From positions 576,969 through 640,968 of the forward strand of contig NW_019775758.1 in the NCBI RefSeq assembly GCF_001039355.2: a stretch of DNA of 64,000 nucleotides, read 5' to 3'. How positions within the stretch are numbered: position 1 is the stretch's first letter; each line of letters starts with the position of its first letter. This document shows positions 15,101 to 25,500 of this stretch, piece after piece. The stretch is from Lingula anatina (taxonomy: Eukaryota > Brachiopoda > Lingulata > Lingulida > Lingulidae). The notes under the pieces were generated by a model. It worked only from the letters and a program-made list of their open reading frames with translations. It was not told the origin of the DNA and ran no database searches. The position numbers and the translations under genes were made by a program.

Positions 15101-15289
15101 AGGAAAACACACTTAACATACTTGTCTTCATCGCTCTGTTCACTGAAGAAAAAGTTATCAGCAGCAAATAAAATGCCATTCAATCCAGAATACAAAAACA
15201 TATGAAATAAACTAAAGTATGCATATAACTACATGCTAGACTATATTCTATGCTATAAGCATTTACATGAATGTCCATCTTTTTGCCCC

Positions 15290-15332
<43 letters not shown>

Positions 15333-18300
15333 GTAATATCTGTATATGCCACCTGTATTTCCTGCCATCATCTCTTCCCCAGGCATTCAATGTTTTTAAT
15401 AAATTGTACAATTATCCGCCTTTTAAACATTAAAAAAATTTATTCTCTCTATTTTTTCAATCAGTTTTAAACAACTAAATGTCAGTATATCCAGCATGCC
15501 ATGCATCTCTCAAAACATGCTAAAAGAATCAAATCAAACCTTTTCCCTTAAACTATATACAGTTTCAATAATTTTCATGCACATGCTACCTTATAAATAA
15601 AATATCACAGGTTTCGCAAACACCATGCAAGTGAAGCTTAAATTCACAATATGTCCTCCAAGAAATCTTGCCACAGAAGTATACCAGTGTGACGGGAATG
15701 GCGGACTAGGCATGGAAGTACAGGAAGGGTTAGCAGGAAGAAGTAAGGTCAGTATATGGGACAACTGTCACCAGTTCAAAGTACATGGGAAATAGTCTAC
15801 CTTTCCTAGGACTACAATTCCCGTCACACTGGCAGCCCTGTCATAAAATATGTCATTTCACAGATTTTAGACCTGGTCTTGAGCCTAATATAAGTCCCTT
15901 AACCCAAATATTGCTGATACATATACAGTGGTTGTAACTTAAAGCAGGGACAGATAGATGATAAATCTTCTTTGTTTGGTTGACATCAATAATTTTAATT
16001 TTAAAGTATACAACTCCTAATACTCACTGCCATGTTTCATGTACATGATGTCTATTTCCCATACAGCTGGGACACAACATATTGTCTGACAACATGCGCT
16101 GGCAGAACGTGCATAGCTCGGGAGGTACGTACTCTTTATCTCGCTTCTCAGTCTGGAATAAGGAAATATTCACAATGAATTTTTAAATTATTGAAATAAT
16201 TTACAAATAGTGATGTTGAAAACATACTTATTGTGGCCATAAATTATTTGATGCTGGCAACTAGCATGCTGTGCCAATGTCAAATTATTTTTCTTTGAGA
16301 ATGATATTATGTAGTATATGCCAAAGATTTCTAAAAAGTCAAAACTTTTGTAATTGTTGATGATGTTGAGTGACAAAGATACAAGCAAAAAAAAAAAAAT
16401 AAAAACAGAAAAAAAAGAAATCACAATGATACCTCAGATACATCTTTGGCATGGAATCTGACAGTCTGCACAATCTGCATAAAACTTTTATCTTTCGTTT
16501 TCTTCTCCTTCCTCACAGCCTGGGGTATAGAGGGCAGGGACTGGTATGTATTGAGTGTGTCCAGGGTCTGCATACTTTGACTGGAAAATAATCAGATTTG
16601 ATTTCATAGTTAGTGTCTGTAAATGTGTTAACCTATGTGCATTTTTCTTTTGTTTTCTACAAGCATTTTGCAGTAATTTTGCATGACAGAAGCAGGTATA
16701 GAAATAAAGAAATCATATTTTTCTGGTCGTAAGTACAATAAATATACACTAGCTGTGCTGGTAGTTTCAATTGGTGAGTTTTTCCACCATTTGGTTATAA
16801 AAATGCTCTATATTGCACAAAAGATTTTAACAACTCATTATTGCTCATACTGCTTGATCAGAATTGGAATAACATGATAATACTGTACTCTTTACCACAG
16901 GACCTTCTCTCATTTTTTACCACTAACAGAAAGGTCTCTGATAGAGCAATGAGCTCCATGTATATTCACTGATTTTACGTGGCTCATTAGGAAGAGTAGT
17001 CCTTTTCTTGATAAACCACATTGTAAGTACAATACTGGAAGAAGAATAGAGGATATTAAGGAGTAATTCTCACCTTGTTTGGAGATACTGAGGGTCGTTT
17101 GCTTCGAAAAAATCCCGTAATGAGCCCTGAAAAATTAAATTTTAAAATAAAATTATTGTAAAAAATAAGTCAATAAAGGCTTAGAAAACGCCAATTTTCT
17201 TTTGACATCGCGTGCGTTGTAACATAGGATAAGACGAAAACTTCAAAGTAAGAGCAAAGGGAGTCTATTTTATTTATTTATTTTTTTTTGGGGGGGGGGG
17301 GGGGAAACACGTGCACGCATCAGTACCAACATTTTGAGTCAAGACCAAAGATTACACATTTTAAAAGGGAACATAATATCAGTGCTACAATGTTACCAGT
17401 TCTCTACCATTCAAAACCAAATACAAATCTGATAAAAAAACAGACAATCAATCTGACAAAATATAAAACCAATTTTACCGGTAAAGAAGCCGGACACGTC
17501 CGATGCCGTGAATGCTTCTTTTTCTTTCTCCCGGGTTGGTTCGGCCGGAGGTAGGGTGCGTGTCGGGAAAAGTCGGGTCTCGCCGGCAGTTTTCCGTGGG
17601 GCAGCCGCCATTCTTCGGGATTTATCGGCTGCTCGCCGTGTGTCTGTCGCCATTTTGCCTCATATAATGCCTGTTGGTAGACGGAGTCCGTGTCCAATTC
17701 CTTTCCTGCAATGACATGGACATTTGGACTTGTTTTACCTTTTTGTAAACTTAGATTTTATCGTTCAAGTACAAAAAATTATGAGCTGATTATATGTCGC
17801 AATCATTAAAACCATATCTCATTTTTCTTTTTTTTTTTTTTCAATTCATTGGCCCTAAGAACATGGAAATAGATCTATTTGTCTAAGAATAAAATTCAAA
17901 TTGGTTTCATTCATTTATTCATTGGGTGCGCGTTCTTTCTTTCATATTTTTTAATTAAAATGAAATTAAAAGTAAATATTTAAAGCAAAATTAAGTGTGC
18001 GATAACATTTTTTCTAACTCCTCGCTTGTTGTGCTCTTTTTTCAACCTTATTTCCCTTGCCAAATTTTTGCATCGCCAAAAGCAAAATTCCCCTTGGAAT
18101 TTCAAATCACTTTATAAACCATCTAAAATAAACTGAAATAAAATCTACCCAATAATTCATTCTCTTCAGAAAGTATAAAGCTACGACACCGTGGAAATTT
18201 CCACTTAATCTCCACCACAAACTGAAATACTACTTTTAATTGAAAAGTAAATTGCCACAAGCGACACTCAATTTTTTCTTCCTTTGGCAAACAGTAACTT

Positions 18301-20293
18301 CCCATTCAACCGACCTCTGTGAGTTGAGACCGCTCAAATTTTCATGTGCAAATATCACGTCGTTTCGGAACGTCATCAACCTCACATCCGCCGACAAATA
18401 TTTTCTGGGTACACACAAATACATGTACATGTACATGCCACAGCGTGAGTGAAACCAAAACTCCGTCTCTAGGTTAACTGAAACTGGCCAGACCCATGGG
18501 CCATGGTGAAAAGTGGAAAAGGTGCACCCGCACTTAAAGAGTCTGTCCAGCTTTCTATCAGGGTAATAGAAGAAGGGCTCAGCATCTATCTGAGAAGTCC
18601 ATTTGTTCGTGTGTAGCATTTCAATGTATTGTTTAAATACAGGTAATATTGAACACAAAGGTGTGAGGTTTTCTGACGTAGGAACACGTGTTTGTCAAAC
18701 CTACATGTAGATAGGCAAACTCTATGTGTGTGTGGTATGTGGGGGTGGGGGGAGGGGATTGGGGGGTGACCAGTCTTAATAGACTCAACGTTTACATACA
18801 AACTGAAGATATCCGAAAGTGTAACCTCCCTCCCCGCGCACGCGCACACAAACGCACAAACATGTCTCCCCCCTCCAACAATATCCCACTTAAAAGTTTT
18901 TTTAACACATTTGGTCCGTATCCAGGAATAGAAAACTGACCACCTTTTGCTAGGTGTCCAGGACCACACCCGAAGGGTCAGCCTTATCAGTAAATACATC
19001 TAGTTGAATTCCAAACGTGGCAAGACCCTTGTCTCTCTCAGCCAAACTACGCCCTTGTTCTTATTTACAATACACGCAGAATGTTCAATTAATCTTTCTA
19101 TCCATTCATCTCTTCTACATGTACGTTATATTTCAAGTTTAATTTTTCTGATTTAAATTATTTTCACAGTTGATCTGCAAACAATGAATTTTAGAACTGA
19201 CATACAAAAATTATATATATGACATACAATTATACCTTTGAACTATTTACCATTCCTTTAGTTTAGATGAAAAAACTTTCTTGTGTATCTTAAAATGAGA
19301 ACACCCCACCTCAGAATTAGTCAAAGTTTCGATATAGTATTATTTATTTAATGATATTACGGTTTTGACTCATATTTATTTAGGATGACCGGGGCACCTG
19401 TAGCACACTAATGTAGTTGATTATCACTCGAGGATGTCTTTACCACTTTGATAAATGGCGTCCCACGCGGCTATTAAGAAATCTTTAAGTACATAAAATA
19501 TTTATACACTGTAGGTGTAAGACTGTATGACAAGTGTATATATTTTGCTATATAATGTTGGTCCTGAAAGCTCGTCATAAAGCTGAATTACTGATTGATT
19601 CTGTAGGCAGCAGGTTTTTTAAATTCTATTCATTTTACTTCTTGGCCATCAATCATTTTCTCACTGTTGTAACTTATCAAATCCTCTGCTGGAAAGTATT
19701 AATTTTTCGAACAAACACCTGCACATTTGGTTCTTTCTGATCAAGAATTATTACTGTTGTTTACTTTAATTTAATTTGTAGAGCAGCTTTCCTCTTAATC
19801 TTGGCATTCAGACGCCATCAAAGGTTTTGGCAGAAGTACTCGACGTTAAGTCAAATACTCAGAGCGCTTCACGTTTTATGTGAATATTGCTTTGTGAAGA
19901 TATTATAAAGGGAAATATTTATCTTGGACGGTGTAAGAACCTTTTTGACTCTCTCAATTTTGATGTTCACGTCGAGCATTGTTGGTTCAATCAAGTTGGA
20001 GAGGATTCTGAAGTTCATGATGTTGAACAGGAGAATATACATGTACGCCGCTGTAGAGCGTTTTTCAGACGGATTCAAAAGGTCCACGACACAATAAACA
20101 GTTATATAAGAAAAGAAGGGGTCTTGAAGATTCAATAAAAAAAGTTATGTAAACATTAATTACAATAATTAAAAAGAGACTGGGTTCCTTCCATAATTTA
20201 CCGAATTTCAATAGGCTCGTTTTGTGAGGCTTTGGTACATTTTAAGGGTAATTGAAAAGGGTATTTTCCAATTGATACACCAAATTTGACTTT

Positions 20294-20324
<31 letters not shown>

Positions 20325-21400
20325 CGCCAAGAGGCAGACTTTAGGATGAAGGATAAAAATCAGGATTTAATATTTAATTGGCTAGCCAGCCAATGATAAT
20401 AATAGGTCAATTTAATATGTTCTACGTTTGTAACTCTCTCCCAGTCATCTGCAAGCATCTACTAAAAATGCGAAATTGTTGAATTTTTCAGAAACATTTT
20501 AAGTGTCTATTTCCATTTTTAGGAGAACTCGAGAAACCAACAAAAAGCATGTTTCAAGCTTTGAGTTATGTTTAATGCAGCTCTGGTTCTTATGACTACA
20601 AAATTTGTGTTAGACATACTTCCACAATCACACACGCGAGCGCACATTTTTTATATAATCGTAAAAGAGAGCAGCATTTTACTTAACTTTTTATCAAAAT
20701 TATAATGTACGGTTTCTCTAAAATATCACAATCTACAGGTGGGTGTATAATTTATACTTCCTAACACCTTTGATCCGCCCAGACTTAAACTGCTAATATT
20801 AACACAGGTGGGCGTGCACGCGAGATTTACAAACGTCTTGTTTCAGTGTACTACAAACCATGGAAACACAGCGGGAATAAGAAAGGTGGCGGTAAGGTCA
20901 ACAACTTGGGTTCAACTATCGCCAAAGGGAACCAAAACGAACTGAGACAAGAAGGGCAAGGGTTGTCAGAGGAGGGGGGGGGGGTGATGTTTCTTCTAAT
21001 CTTGGGAGGAGGGTGAGATTGCAAGGACTGGAAAATGTGAAGAAAGGGGGGTCTCATTTAATGTCGTTGGGAAGCCTTGCAAATGTATTAAAACTTTACT
21101 GTATTAAGTAAGGTTACAGTTATATAATACATGCTGATTGGTATTAATATGTCATGTTATATTATTCATTCTTCATCATTTTCACTCACCTTTGGTGTCC
21201 CTCAGCACAATCTTGGGAAACCTTGATCGTGAGCTGGTGCCCGTCTCCTTGGTCAGGTGTGTCTCTGCCACCGAGTTCAGCGTCTGGGTGGAGTTGTACT
21301 GCGTACTGGCGGCGTACTTGGCCGGCTGAAAAGTCTGAATTTCCCGGTACCATATTAATATCTGCTCCAAACTAGGGGTCGGGGACTCTAGAGCAGCCAT
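75..21400 (-). CDS. Gene A: very large uncharacterised Pro/Glu-rich protein (19 coding exons, 3' end off window)
   Basis: Coding segments run right to left: 21190-21400, 17479-17705, 17074-17126, 16433-16580, 16028-16152, 14177-14427, 13675-13863, 13196-13365, 11874-12080, 10900-10952, 10552-10589, 7457-9841, 3958-6786, 3392-3457, 2572-2745, 1765-1812, 1322-1440, 500-718 and 75-163. Every junction keeps phase with GT-AG sites, giving 7,601 nt (about 2,534 residues) and no stop before the window edge. In order the product has an N-terminal region without recognisable domains, a zinc-ribbon-like C-x2-C-x9-C-x2-C (residues about 227-243), a long Pro/Glu-rich disordered stretch (about 558-1353), a charged region with a CxxC, acidic tracts and a coiled coil (about 1353-2296), then PPKEPTP repeats. 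There is no signal peptide or membrane span, so it is probably intracellular. I do not recognise the family; a scaffold or cytoskeletal role is only a guess from composition. The model is inferred without transcript data. Confidence 0.82.
500..718 (-). CDS. Gene A exon A18: proline-rich repeat exon
   Basis: Acceptor TTTCACAG, donor GTAATA, 73 whole codons. The sequence is mostly PPPKEPTP-type repeats ending in an acidic segment (IVFEKDSDDEDYVRVE). Confidence 0.82.
740..1060. mobile_element. TTAA-flanked MITE, copy 1
   Basis: A 321-bp element in the A17-A18 intron beginning TTAAAGGGATAATAACTCTT and ending with the inverted form. The TTAA at both ends recalls piggyBac-type target sites (family knowledge). 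Internal sequence matches, in reverse, the copies at 36788 and 39085. There is no coding capacity. Confidence 0.85.
1322..1440 (-). CDS. Gene A exon A17: PPKEPTP plus Lys-rich segment
   Basis: Acceptor CTATAAAG, donor GTGAGC. It begins PPKEPTPPPPPPP, then VQKKVIKGLTKVAKPEPPKK, ending in phase 0. Confidence 0.78.
1765..1812 (-). CDS. Gene A exon A16: PPKEPTP repeat exon
   Basis: A 48-nt symmetric exon with acceptor ATCTTCAG and donor GTAAAA. It encodes EPPKEPTPPPPKEPTP including split codons, a near-copy of the start of A17 and of motifs in A18. Confidence 0.75.
2572..2745 (-). CDS. Gene A exon A15
   Basis: Acceptor GCACCCAG, donor GTGATG. It encodes an acidic stretch (PINDDVESELDSVVESEP) followed by LERLPPLPPSPSPTP. 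Phase 1 at both ends. Confidence 0.75.
3261..3335. repeat. (CA)n and (AAAT)n microsatellites
   Basis: An interrupted ACACACAC tract followed by AAAT repeats in the A14-A15 intron region, just 5' (plus-strand sense) of exon A14. Confidence 0.9.
3392..3457 (-). CDS. Gene A exon A14
   Basis: Acceptor TTGTCAG, donor GTACCT. It encodes PKRVPSRSVQHVLVEPVETP, phase 1 at both ends (symmetric). Confidence 0.72.
3958..6786 (-). CDS. Gene A exon A13: 943-codon charged region with CxxC and coiled coil
   Basis: Acceptor ACTTACAG, donor GTAAGA. The exon starts PQTHLQQIMRLGVKNFEFDI and has a CAVCGKH motif about 44 residues in, an acidic tract (EDSEEEEEEQGDWELVEEE) near residues 200-220 of the exon, a Lys-rich stretch, and a strongly charged predicted coiled coil (KERKRIEEEERQRREEEERK) about two thirds along. 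After the donor the frame remains open through hydrophobic intronic codons to a stop near 3713; I treat that as intron because downstream exons continue in phase. Confidence 0.9.
7130..7440. repeat. Degenerate intronic repeats (GTGCTGCCAYMTA...)
   Basis: Several diverged copies of a roughly 30-60 bp unit containing GTGCTGCCATCTA and AGTGCA occur in the A12-A13 intron next to the A12 donor. Confidence 0.6.
7457..9841 (-). CDS. Gene A exon A12: 795-codon Pro/Glu-rich disordered region
   Basis: A single open exon of 2,385 nt with acceptor ATTTCAG. After a short Ser/Gln-rich start containing RPIMPGEKDS and VPSYILNAVVKSYSDDQL, the sequence becomes dominated by Pro, Glu, Val and Ser (runs such as PEPEPEPEQ and EEEELVEEEN), then Lys/Pro/Ala near its end (KAPKPPPPKVEPKPKAAPPP). 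This composition implies an extended, disordered linker. The donor used here is GTGCAG (ends in phase 1 after ...TKKKG), which is weak. An alternative GTAAAT five bases further on would end in phase 0 and would not fit exon A13. Confidence 0.88.
10552..10589 (-). CDS. Gene A exon A11
   Basis: A 38-nt exon with acceptor CATCCAG and donor GTATGT. It encodes QGTPDSGVESSP. The residual G joins TC of A12 (Val). Its assignment rests on splice sites and on phase agreement at both ends. Confidence 0.72.
10900..10952 (-). CDS. Gene A exon A10
   Basis: Acceptor TTTCAG, donor GTACAG. It encodes PLTSTPRVVEVPATPDK and ends in phase 2 (Arg completed in A11). Confidence 0.75.
11874..12080 (-). CDS. Gene A exon A9
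   Basis: Acceptor AACCAG, donor GTATAC. It is a whole number of codons (69) in phase 0 at both ends, so it could be skipped without a frameshift. The peptide (EPEPFGLKETDHNQEPW... HVDSAKEE) is low-complexity, Pro/Val/Ser-rich and probably disordered. Confidence 0.82.
12760..12925. repeat. Degenerate TGTGACAT minisatellite
   Basis: Irregular repeats of TGTGACAT and related words in the A8-A9 intron. A shorter patch of the same kind lies at 14880-14990. Confidence 0.6.
13196..13365 (-). CDS. Gene A exon A8
   Basis: Acceptor CTTCCAG, donor GTAGGG. It encodes PAAFRLKKREGGDTVAV... ELTKFVEIKRDVKYK, lysine- and arginine-rich, ending in phase 0. Confidence 0.83.
13675..13863 (-). CDS. Gene A exon A7
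   Basis: Acceptor ATCCAG, donor GTGAGT. It reads DTDYPDLDQYGVTIKV... through ...ENSKERGKLYQ. The residual G joins CT of A8 to give Ala. Confidence 0.83.
14177..14427 (-). CDS. Gene A exon A6
   Basis: Acceptor TTTTCTAG, donor GTGAGT. It encodes THLKPVRTGGGWTFFKRGFG and a charged stretch rich in Glu, Lys and His. Both ends fit neighbouring phases (joining Gln at the start and Asp at the end). Confidence 0.85.
15122..15142 (-). CDS. Candidate 21-nt cassette microexon of gene A
   Basis: A pyrimidine-rich CTTCTTTTCTTCAG-like acceptor and a GTATGT donor enclose 21 nt whose phase (1 nt + 6 codons + 2 nt) exactly fits between A5 and A6. Inclusion turns ...TWQTHL... into ...TWH-EQSDED-KTHL..., adding seven residues without disturbing the frame. 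It is supported only by splice signals and phase. Confidence 0.45.
15292..15331. repeat. (TAA)n microsatellite
   Basis: About 13 perfect TAA units in the intron upstream of the candidate microexon. Confidence 0.95.
15684..15832. mobile_element. Short MITE with 16-bp inverted ends
   Basis: 149 bp between CCAGTGTGACGGGAAT and its exact inverse, in the A5-A6 intron. The interior shares words (GGTTAG, TCAGTATATGG) with the element at 46916-47092. No clear target-site duplication was seen. Confidence 0.75.
16028..16152 (-). CDS. Gene A exon A5, zinc-ribbon-like motif
   Basis: Acceptor ATTCCAG, donor GTGAGT. It carries CTFC and CPSC separated by nine residues, then a His-rich tail (NRHHVHETW). 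Four cysteines in two CxxC knuckles are typical of a structural zinc site, although the spacing alone does not assign a family. It ends in phase 2; the final codon is completed by A6 (Gln) or by the microexon (His). Confidence 0.85.
16433..16580 (-). CDS. Gene A exon A4
   Basis: Acceptor TTTTCCAG, donor GTATCA. It encodes QSMQTLDTLNTYQ... KSFMQIVQTVRFHAKDVSE and ends in phase 0. Confidence 0.82.
17074..17126 (-). CDS. Gene A exon A3
   Basis: Acceptor TTTTTCAG, donor GTGAGA. It encodes GSLRDFFEANDPQYLQT and ends in phase 2, completed by T from exon A4 (Ser). Confidence 0.8.
17479..17705 (-). CDS. Gene A exon A2
   Basis: Acceptor TTGCAG, donor GTAAAA. In the frame fixed by A1 and A3 it reads KELDTDSVYQQALYEAKW... 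and ends ...CPASLP in phase 0. It is GC- and CpG-rich compared with the other exons. A second open frame with a strong ATG at 17653 runs through the same exon (see findings). Confidence 0.75.
17706..21189. other. Gene A intron 1 (A1-A2)
   Basis: About 3.5 kb between A1 and A2. It holds a G-run near 20975-20990, a (GA)n tract at 20299-20323, and CpG-poor sequence with no exon I can support. Confidence 0.6.
20299..20323. repeat. (GA)n microsatellite
   Basis: A perfect GA repeat of about 12 units in gene A intron 1. Confidence 0.9.
21190..21400 (-). CDS. Gene A exon A1 (start codon)
   Basis: The ATG lies in an AAAATGG context and opens 70 codons beginning MAALESPTPSLEQILIWYRE. The exon ends in phase 1 at GTGAGT. 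The residual G joins GA of exon A2 to make Gly. Sequence further upstream (about 21.4-22.9 kb) is relatively CpG-rich, as expected of a promoter. Confidence 0.8.
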
Positions 21401-22550
21401 TTTGCTGTTTTAAATCCCCCAAAAATTCGCCTCACTTAGGCGTGGGTGTGTGATACACACTCTGAAACTGATTACCTTAAATGCTTGTGAGCTGAAAGTG
21501 ATTAAAACGTCATGATTTTTCTCGCCATCGTGATCGCTCCTGAGTAAGAAAGCAACAGCCTAAATATCATTTATCGCCATGGTAAAGAAGCTCCGTCCTC
21601 TTTACCAGTTAATCCGCGAGTTTTACCCTTTTTTATTGCTTATCCGTGCTATTAAGTTTGTGGAACGCTGCTGGTAATTTTAATATCGATTTTGATATTT
21701 TCACCGTGATAAGCTCACAGTAATCCGCAGGATAATGCACGGCCTTAAAAGGTGTTAAGTGTTAAATAGCCCTCCACGGACACTTCTGTCCACTCTTAAT
21801 CCAGTAAGTCCAGTACTTGCGTCCGCATTAAGTGGACTGTCCGAACAACGCTGTGGTCCTCGATGCTCCTTAATCTCTGTCGATCAGGTATCAATATCAC
21901 TTAAACAGTTCAGCTATACTGCTTAATCTTATTTAATATCTTAATACTCCTTAACCGGACTGGTCAGTTATAGATGTTCAGTGGTCAGGAGGGTCCTGGA
22001 TAGACGGTATTAATCCCTGGGTATTGATCCCCTAAGGGCGCTCTAAATGGAGTGAAATGATCTCCTAGTTAAGGTGAAGGGAAAACCTGCTCAGTGTCTT
22101 CGTAACTGCACGGTAATCCACAGACGCTTCAGTTTATCTTGGATAATAAAACCTTTCTCCCGATAAGCTATAAGCTATGTGCTCTGAATATTAATACGTG
22201 GTGATCTAGATCTCGAGATCGTGATCTTAACTCATTGTTTATCTTCCACGTGAGTTACGTTGTTAGGGAAGGTTAAATACGTTTTAACTCGACCAATTGT
22301 TTAACGACAAAGACCGTTACGTGAATTGCCCCTTCTTAACAGTTACTTAACATTACTTGCACAGCCACCGGAGTCTCTTGATCTTAGAAATCACCTCAGG
22401 GCCCTCGAAATCTTCGAAATCGTCCCTCTCACCTTCGCAGTAACTGAATTAGCGTCAGTGTTTATCGTATTGCACCAAGACGCATTGGTTGGCTGTGTAA
22501 AGACTGCTTTAGGCAGCACTCTCACAACCACATACAGACCAAGAGGACAT

Positions 22551-22586
22551 ATGAAACCATTGAGATCCTCCAAATGTCAACATGAG
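22551..22586 (+). CDS. Candidate small plus-strand gene, exon 1
   Basis: An ATG begins MKPLRSSKCQHE and the frame reaches a GTGAGG donor in phase 0; the same frame is open upstream from an ATG at 22326. It lies head-to-head with gene A exon A1. Joined to 26564-26680 it would give a 50-residue (or 125-residue) product. The evidence is splice signals only; it could be a non-coding divergent transcript. Confidence 0.25.
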
Positions 22587-25500
22587 GTGAGGAGAGAGAG
22601 GGGGGTGCGGCGGCACGCGACATATTCATTCACACAGAAAACGTGGACTGTGCTATTGTGAAGTTGGATCAGTATTATTGATATTTGCTATTTATATATT
22701 GCTGTTCTTACAGAATCTCTATGTGCCTGATTTATTGGGTTGGTTTTTCTTTTATTGGCTGTAAAAATGCGGTCGATAAATTTTCACATTACTCCCGCAG
22801 TATTTCTGATCAGTATTAGGTTGAATAGGTAATACGTTCTTTCGATCGGGTGGTTTATTACTTATTTTCGATTACTTTTGTGCAGAAAACCCCCTTTATA
22901 GACTAAAATAACTTCACTGTGCCTCAAACCCACCAACTTGTCTAAGAACTTTCAAGATCAAAAATCGGGGCGGCAACCAATAACATTATCGAATTCATCA
23001 TAGAGGTATCTTTATTTGCTTCATAAAAAAATAAATCACCAAAGGATAAACGTCGCACCTGCAACCCCTACTGCTGGGGCCCCATATTAACCCACTCTTC
23101 GGCCCTTCCCTACCACAACAAACTCCACCACTCACTAGTCAACAATAGACAAATGTCAGCCATTTTACCCCGCCGTGTATAGGTTTCTTATGAAAATCGA
23201 TTTTCACGGGTCGTTATGCTTGGTTATTGTGCGCTATTGTACGTTTTCGTTTCCCCTTTAAGCTGGCATGCATTCACGCGCGCACGTTCTATGGCAAGGG
23301 TGATGGAGGGGAAAGAGTTTGCCTTGTTGACGATTCGAGTTATAAAAGTTTTCCGCAACATTGAACAACATTTCCATGATCTCGTTCAGAGTCGGTAAAT
23401 TACGTAAGAATTCGGAGTCCGTGATCGGAATTTTAAATGATTGAATAGATGGATTGATACTGAATTATTGTCATTGAACTCGCCTAATTTAACAGTTGGT
23501 TGAGAGATTATGTTTCACAACAGAGGTGGTTTATTAAGAAAAATAAATTGATTGTCCCAAGTCATCTTTGATTTTGATTTAAATAATTACATGACATAAT
23601 CATGCCCAGTAAAATATGTTTGAGAGAACATTTAGGATCAAACAAAACTCTGACCATTAAAATTAATTTTGGATACATTAAGAAGCCTAACACTGATGCA
23701 GTCACAGGCCAAGATAAAAATGAACGCCCTTAATGAGTTCAAATGGATTCTGTCACAAGGTGCACGTTACAGGTGCGTTACTTTGATTGCATGATACCCC
23801 ACAAGACGAAGGCGTTACAATATATACACTGAATACATTAATATCCAAGCTAAACAGTGAAGGAAGACAAACCGTTGCATAATTGTCGTATGATAAGGCT
23901 TAATTTGCTCTTCCGAAGCGTCCTAAGATGTCTAATAACTGGATGGGGATATTGACTTAGAGATAAAAGTACTTGAAACGTATAACACGCAGGCAAACGC
24001 GCCACCACTGAATTTAACATTTGGTTTGTGTATTTAGGGGGAAGCATTTTTTTTAATGATGAGAGGTCATTCTGTCTGAAAAGACCACCAAAATGTCTTT
24101 ACATTTTGATGTGTCGGTGAATGAAAGGAAATGCGCTGTAAGGAATTTGAGATAGAAGTCAAGTCACTTTATTAAAGTAGGGTTTTGACCAAAAAGTAAC
24201 AAGCAAGTTATAACAATATAAAAATAGAAGAATATTAGAGTTTCAAAAAAAATGGTGATAATCTGTGCTGGCTACAACCCCCCCCCCCCTTCATCGCTGG
24301 TTTAACACAGTTATTCTTATATAAGTTGCTATTTAAGAATTACACAGAGAAAAACTCCGTTAAATCACCGATGGTAATGCGTTATATGATCCGCAGTTTG
24401 AAATACGAATCAACGTCATTCCACCACAATGAACGTGTGAAATCCTTTCCAGATTGTTTTTATTATCTGAATTCACGTCGAAGTATTCACGTCCCACACA
24501 GAATCAATATATACAGCTTGTATATAGGTAAAGAAAATATTGACAAAACCGTTGGCTTAACTGTTGTTGAAAGGTTGCGATTCTTGTTTGCATTTTGCTA
24601 GTGAGATGTGATGTTAGTGAGCGTTAAGCGTCTTATTTTCTGTTCACACGATCTTCGGTTGGATCGCCGTTAGCCCGACTACGGTCACGATCTAGATTAA
24701 ATGCTTGCGTACGCAGTCACGGAATCTTCTTCTTCTGATTATTATTATTTGCCTGCTCTTGTGTTGTCTTGGTGGTTAAGTCCCTATTACACAAAGTATG
24801 ACCCACTATATAAGAAATATGGAACAAAATAAATGCTGCAATATTTTTATCCACACTAAGTTATACAACTTATGATGATTATGAAATATTGTGAAAACCC
24901 TTAATTTGGAGGGGTGTGAGTGAGCAAAGATTCGTTCTCGAAGAGGTGGCAAGTGGCGGTGTAACAGTCTTGAAAAAAAAGCTAGTCAATCATTCATCTT
25001 TTTCTTTTCATCCCCGGCAAAGAAGTGTCAAAATGTCAAACCACACCATATGTACGTTTTATCAAATCGACGGAATCCAGTTTTTGAAATTTTGCCTTGT
25101 TTTCCAATAGCATTGCTGTGTTAAATCTCGTAATTATTCCCGTTTGCAATAAATAGAAATTTGATTGCATTTCCGCATACTGTGGATCCTTTTGGAATCA
25201 GTTGAACTCGGTGCGAGTGAAATCGCTGCATGTGAACTGAGTTTCAAGTCATAAAGCAAGATTGTTGACTTATTATTATTAGGGCAAACTTGTGTCAGAA
25301 TTTGTAAGAGAGTTTTGATAGAAAGTACACATACTCACTAAGGCGAAAGGTTTTGACGTAACTGTGTGAACAAGACAGTGAGTAAAGTTAGTTCGATCAC
25401 GTTACACCTCTTGGTGTTCAGAATAATGTTAACAATATCGCTGGCAGGTCTCGGGGAAGTGCAAGGATTTGGGGAAAAATAACACTGATTGTGAGCGGTT

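Noticed and set aside
19869-20138. Open frames of about 85 codons on both strands
   Set aside because: Neither has splice support or recognisable similarity, and overlap on both strands suggests chance.
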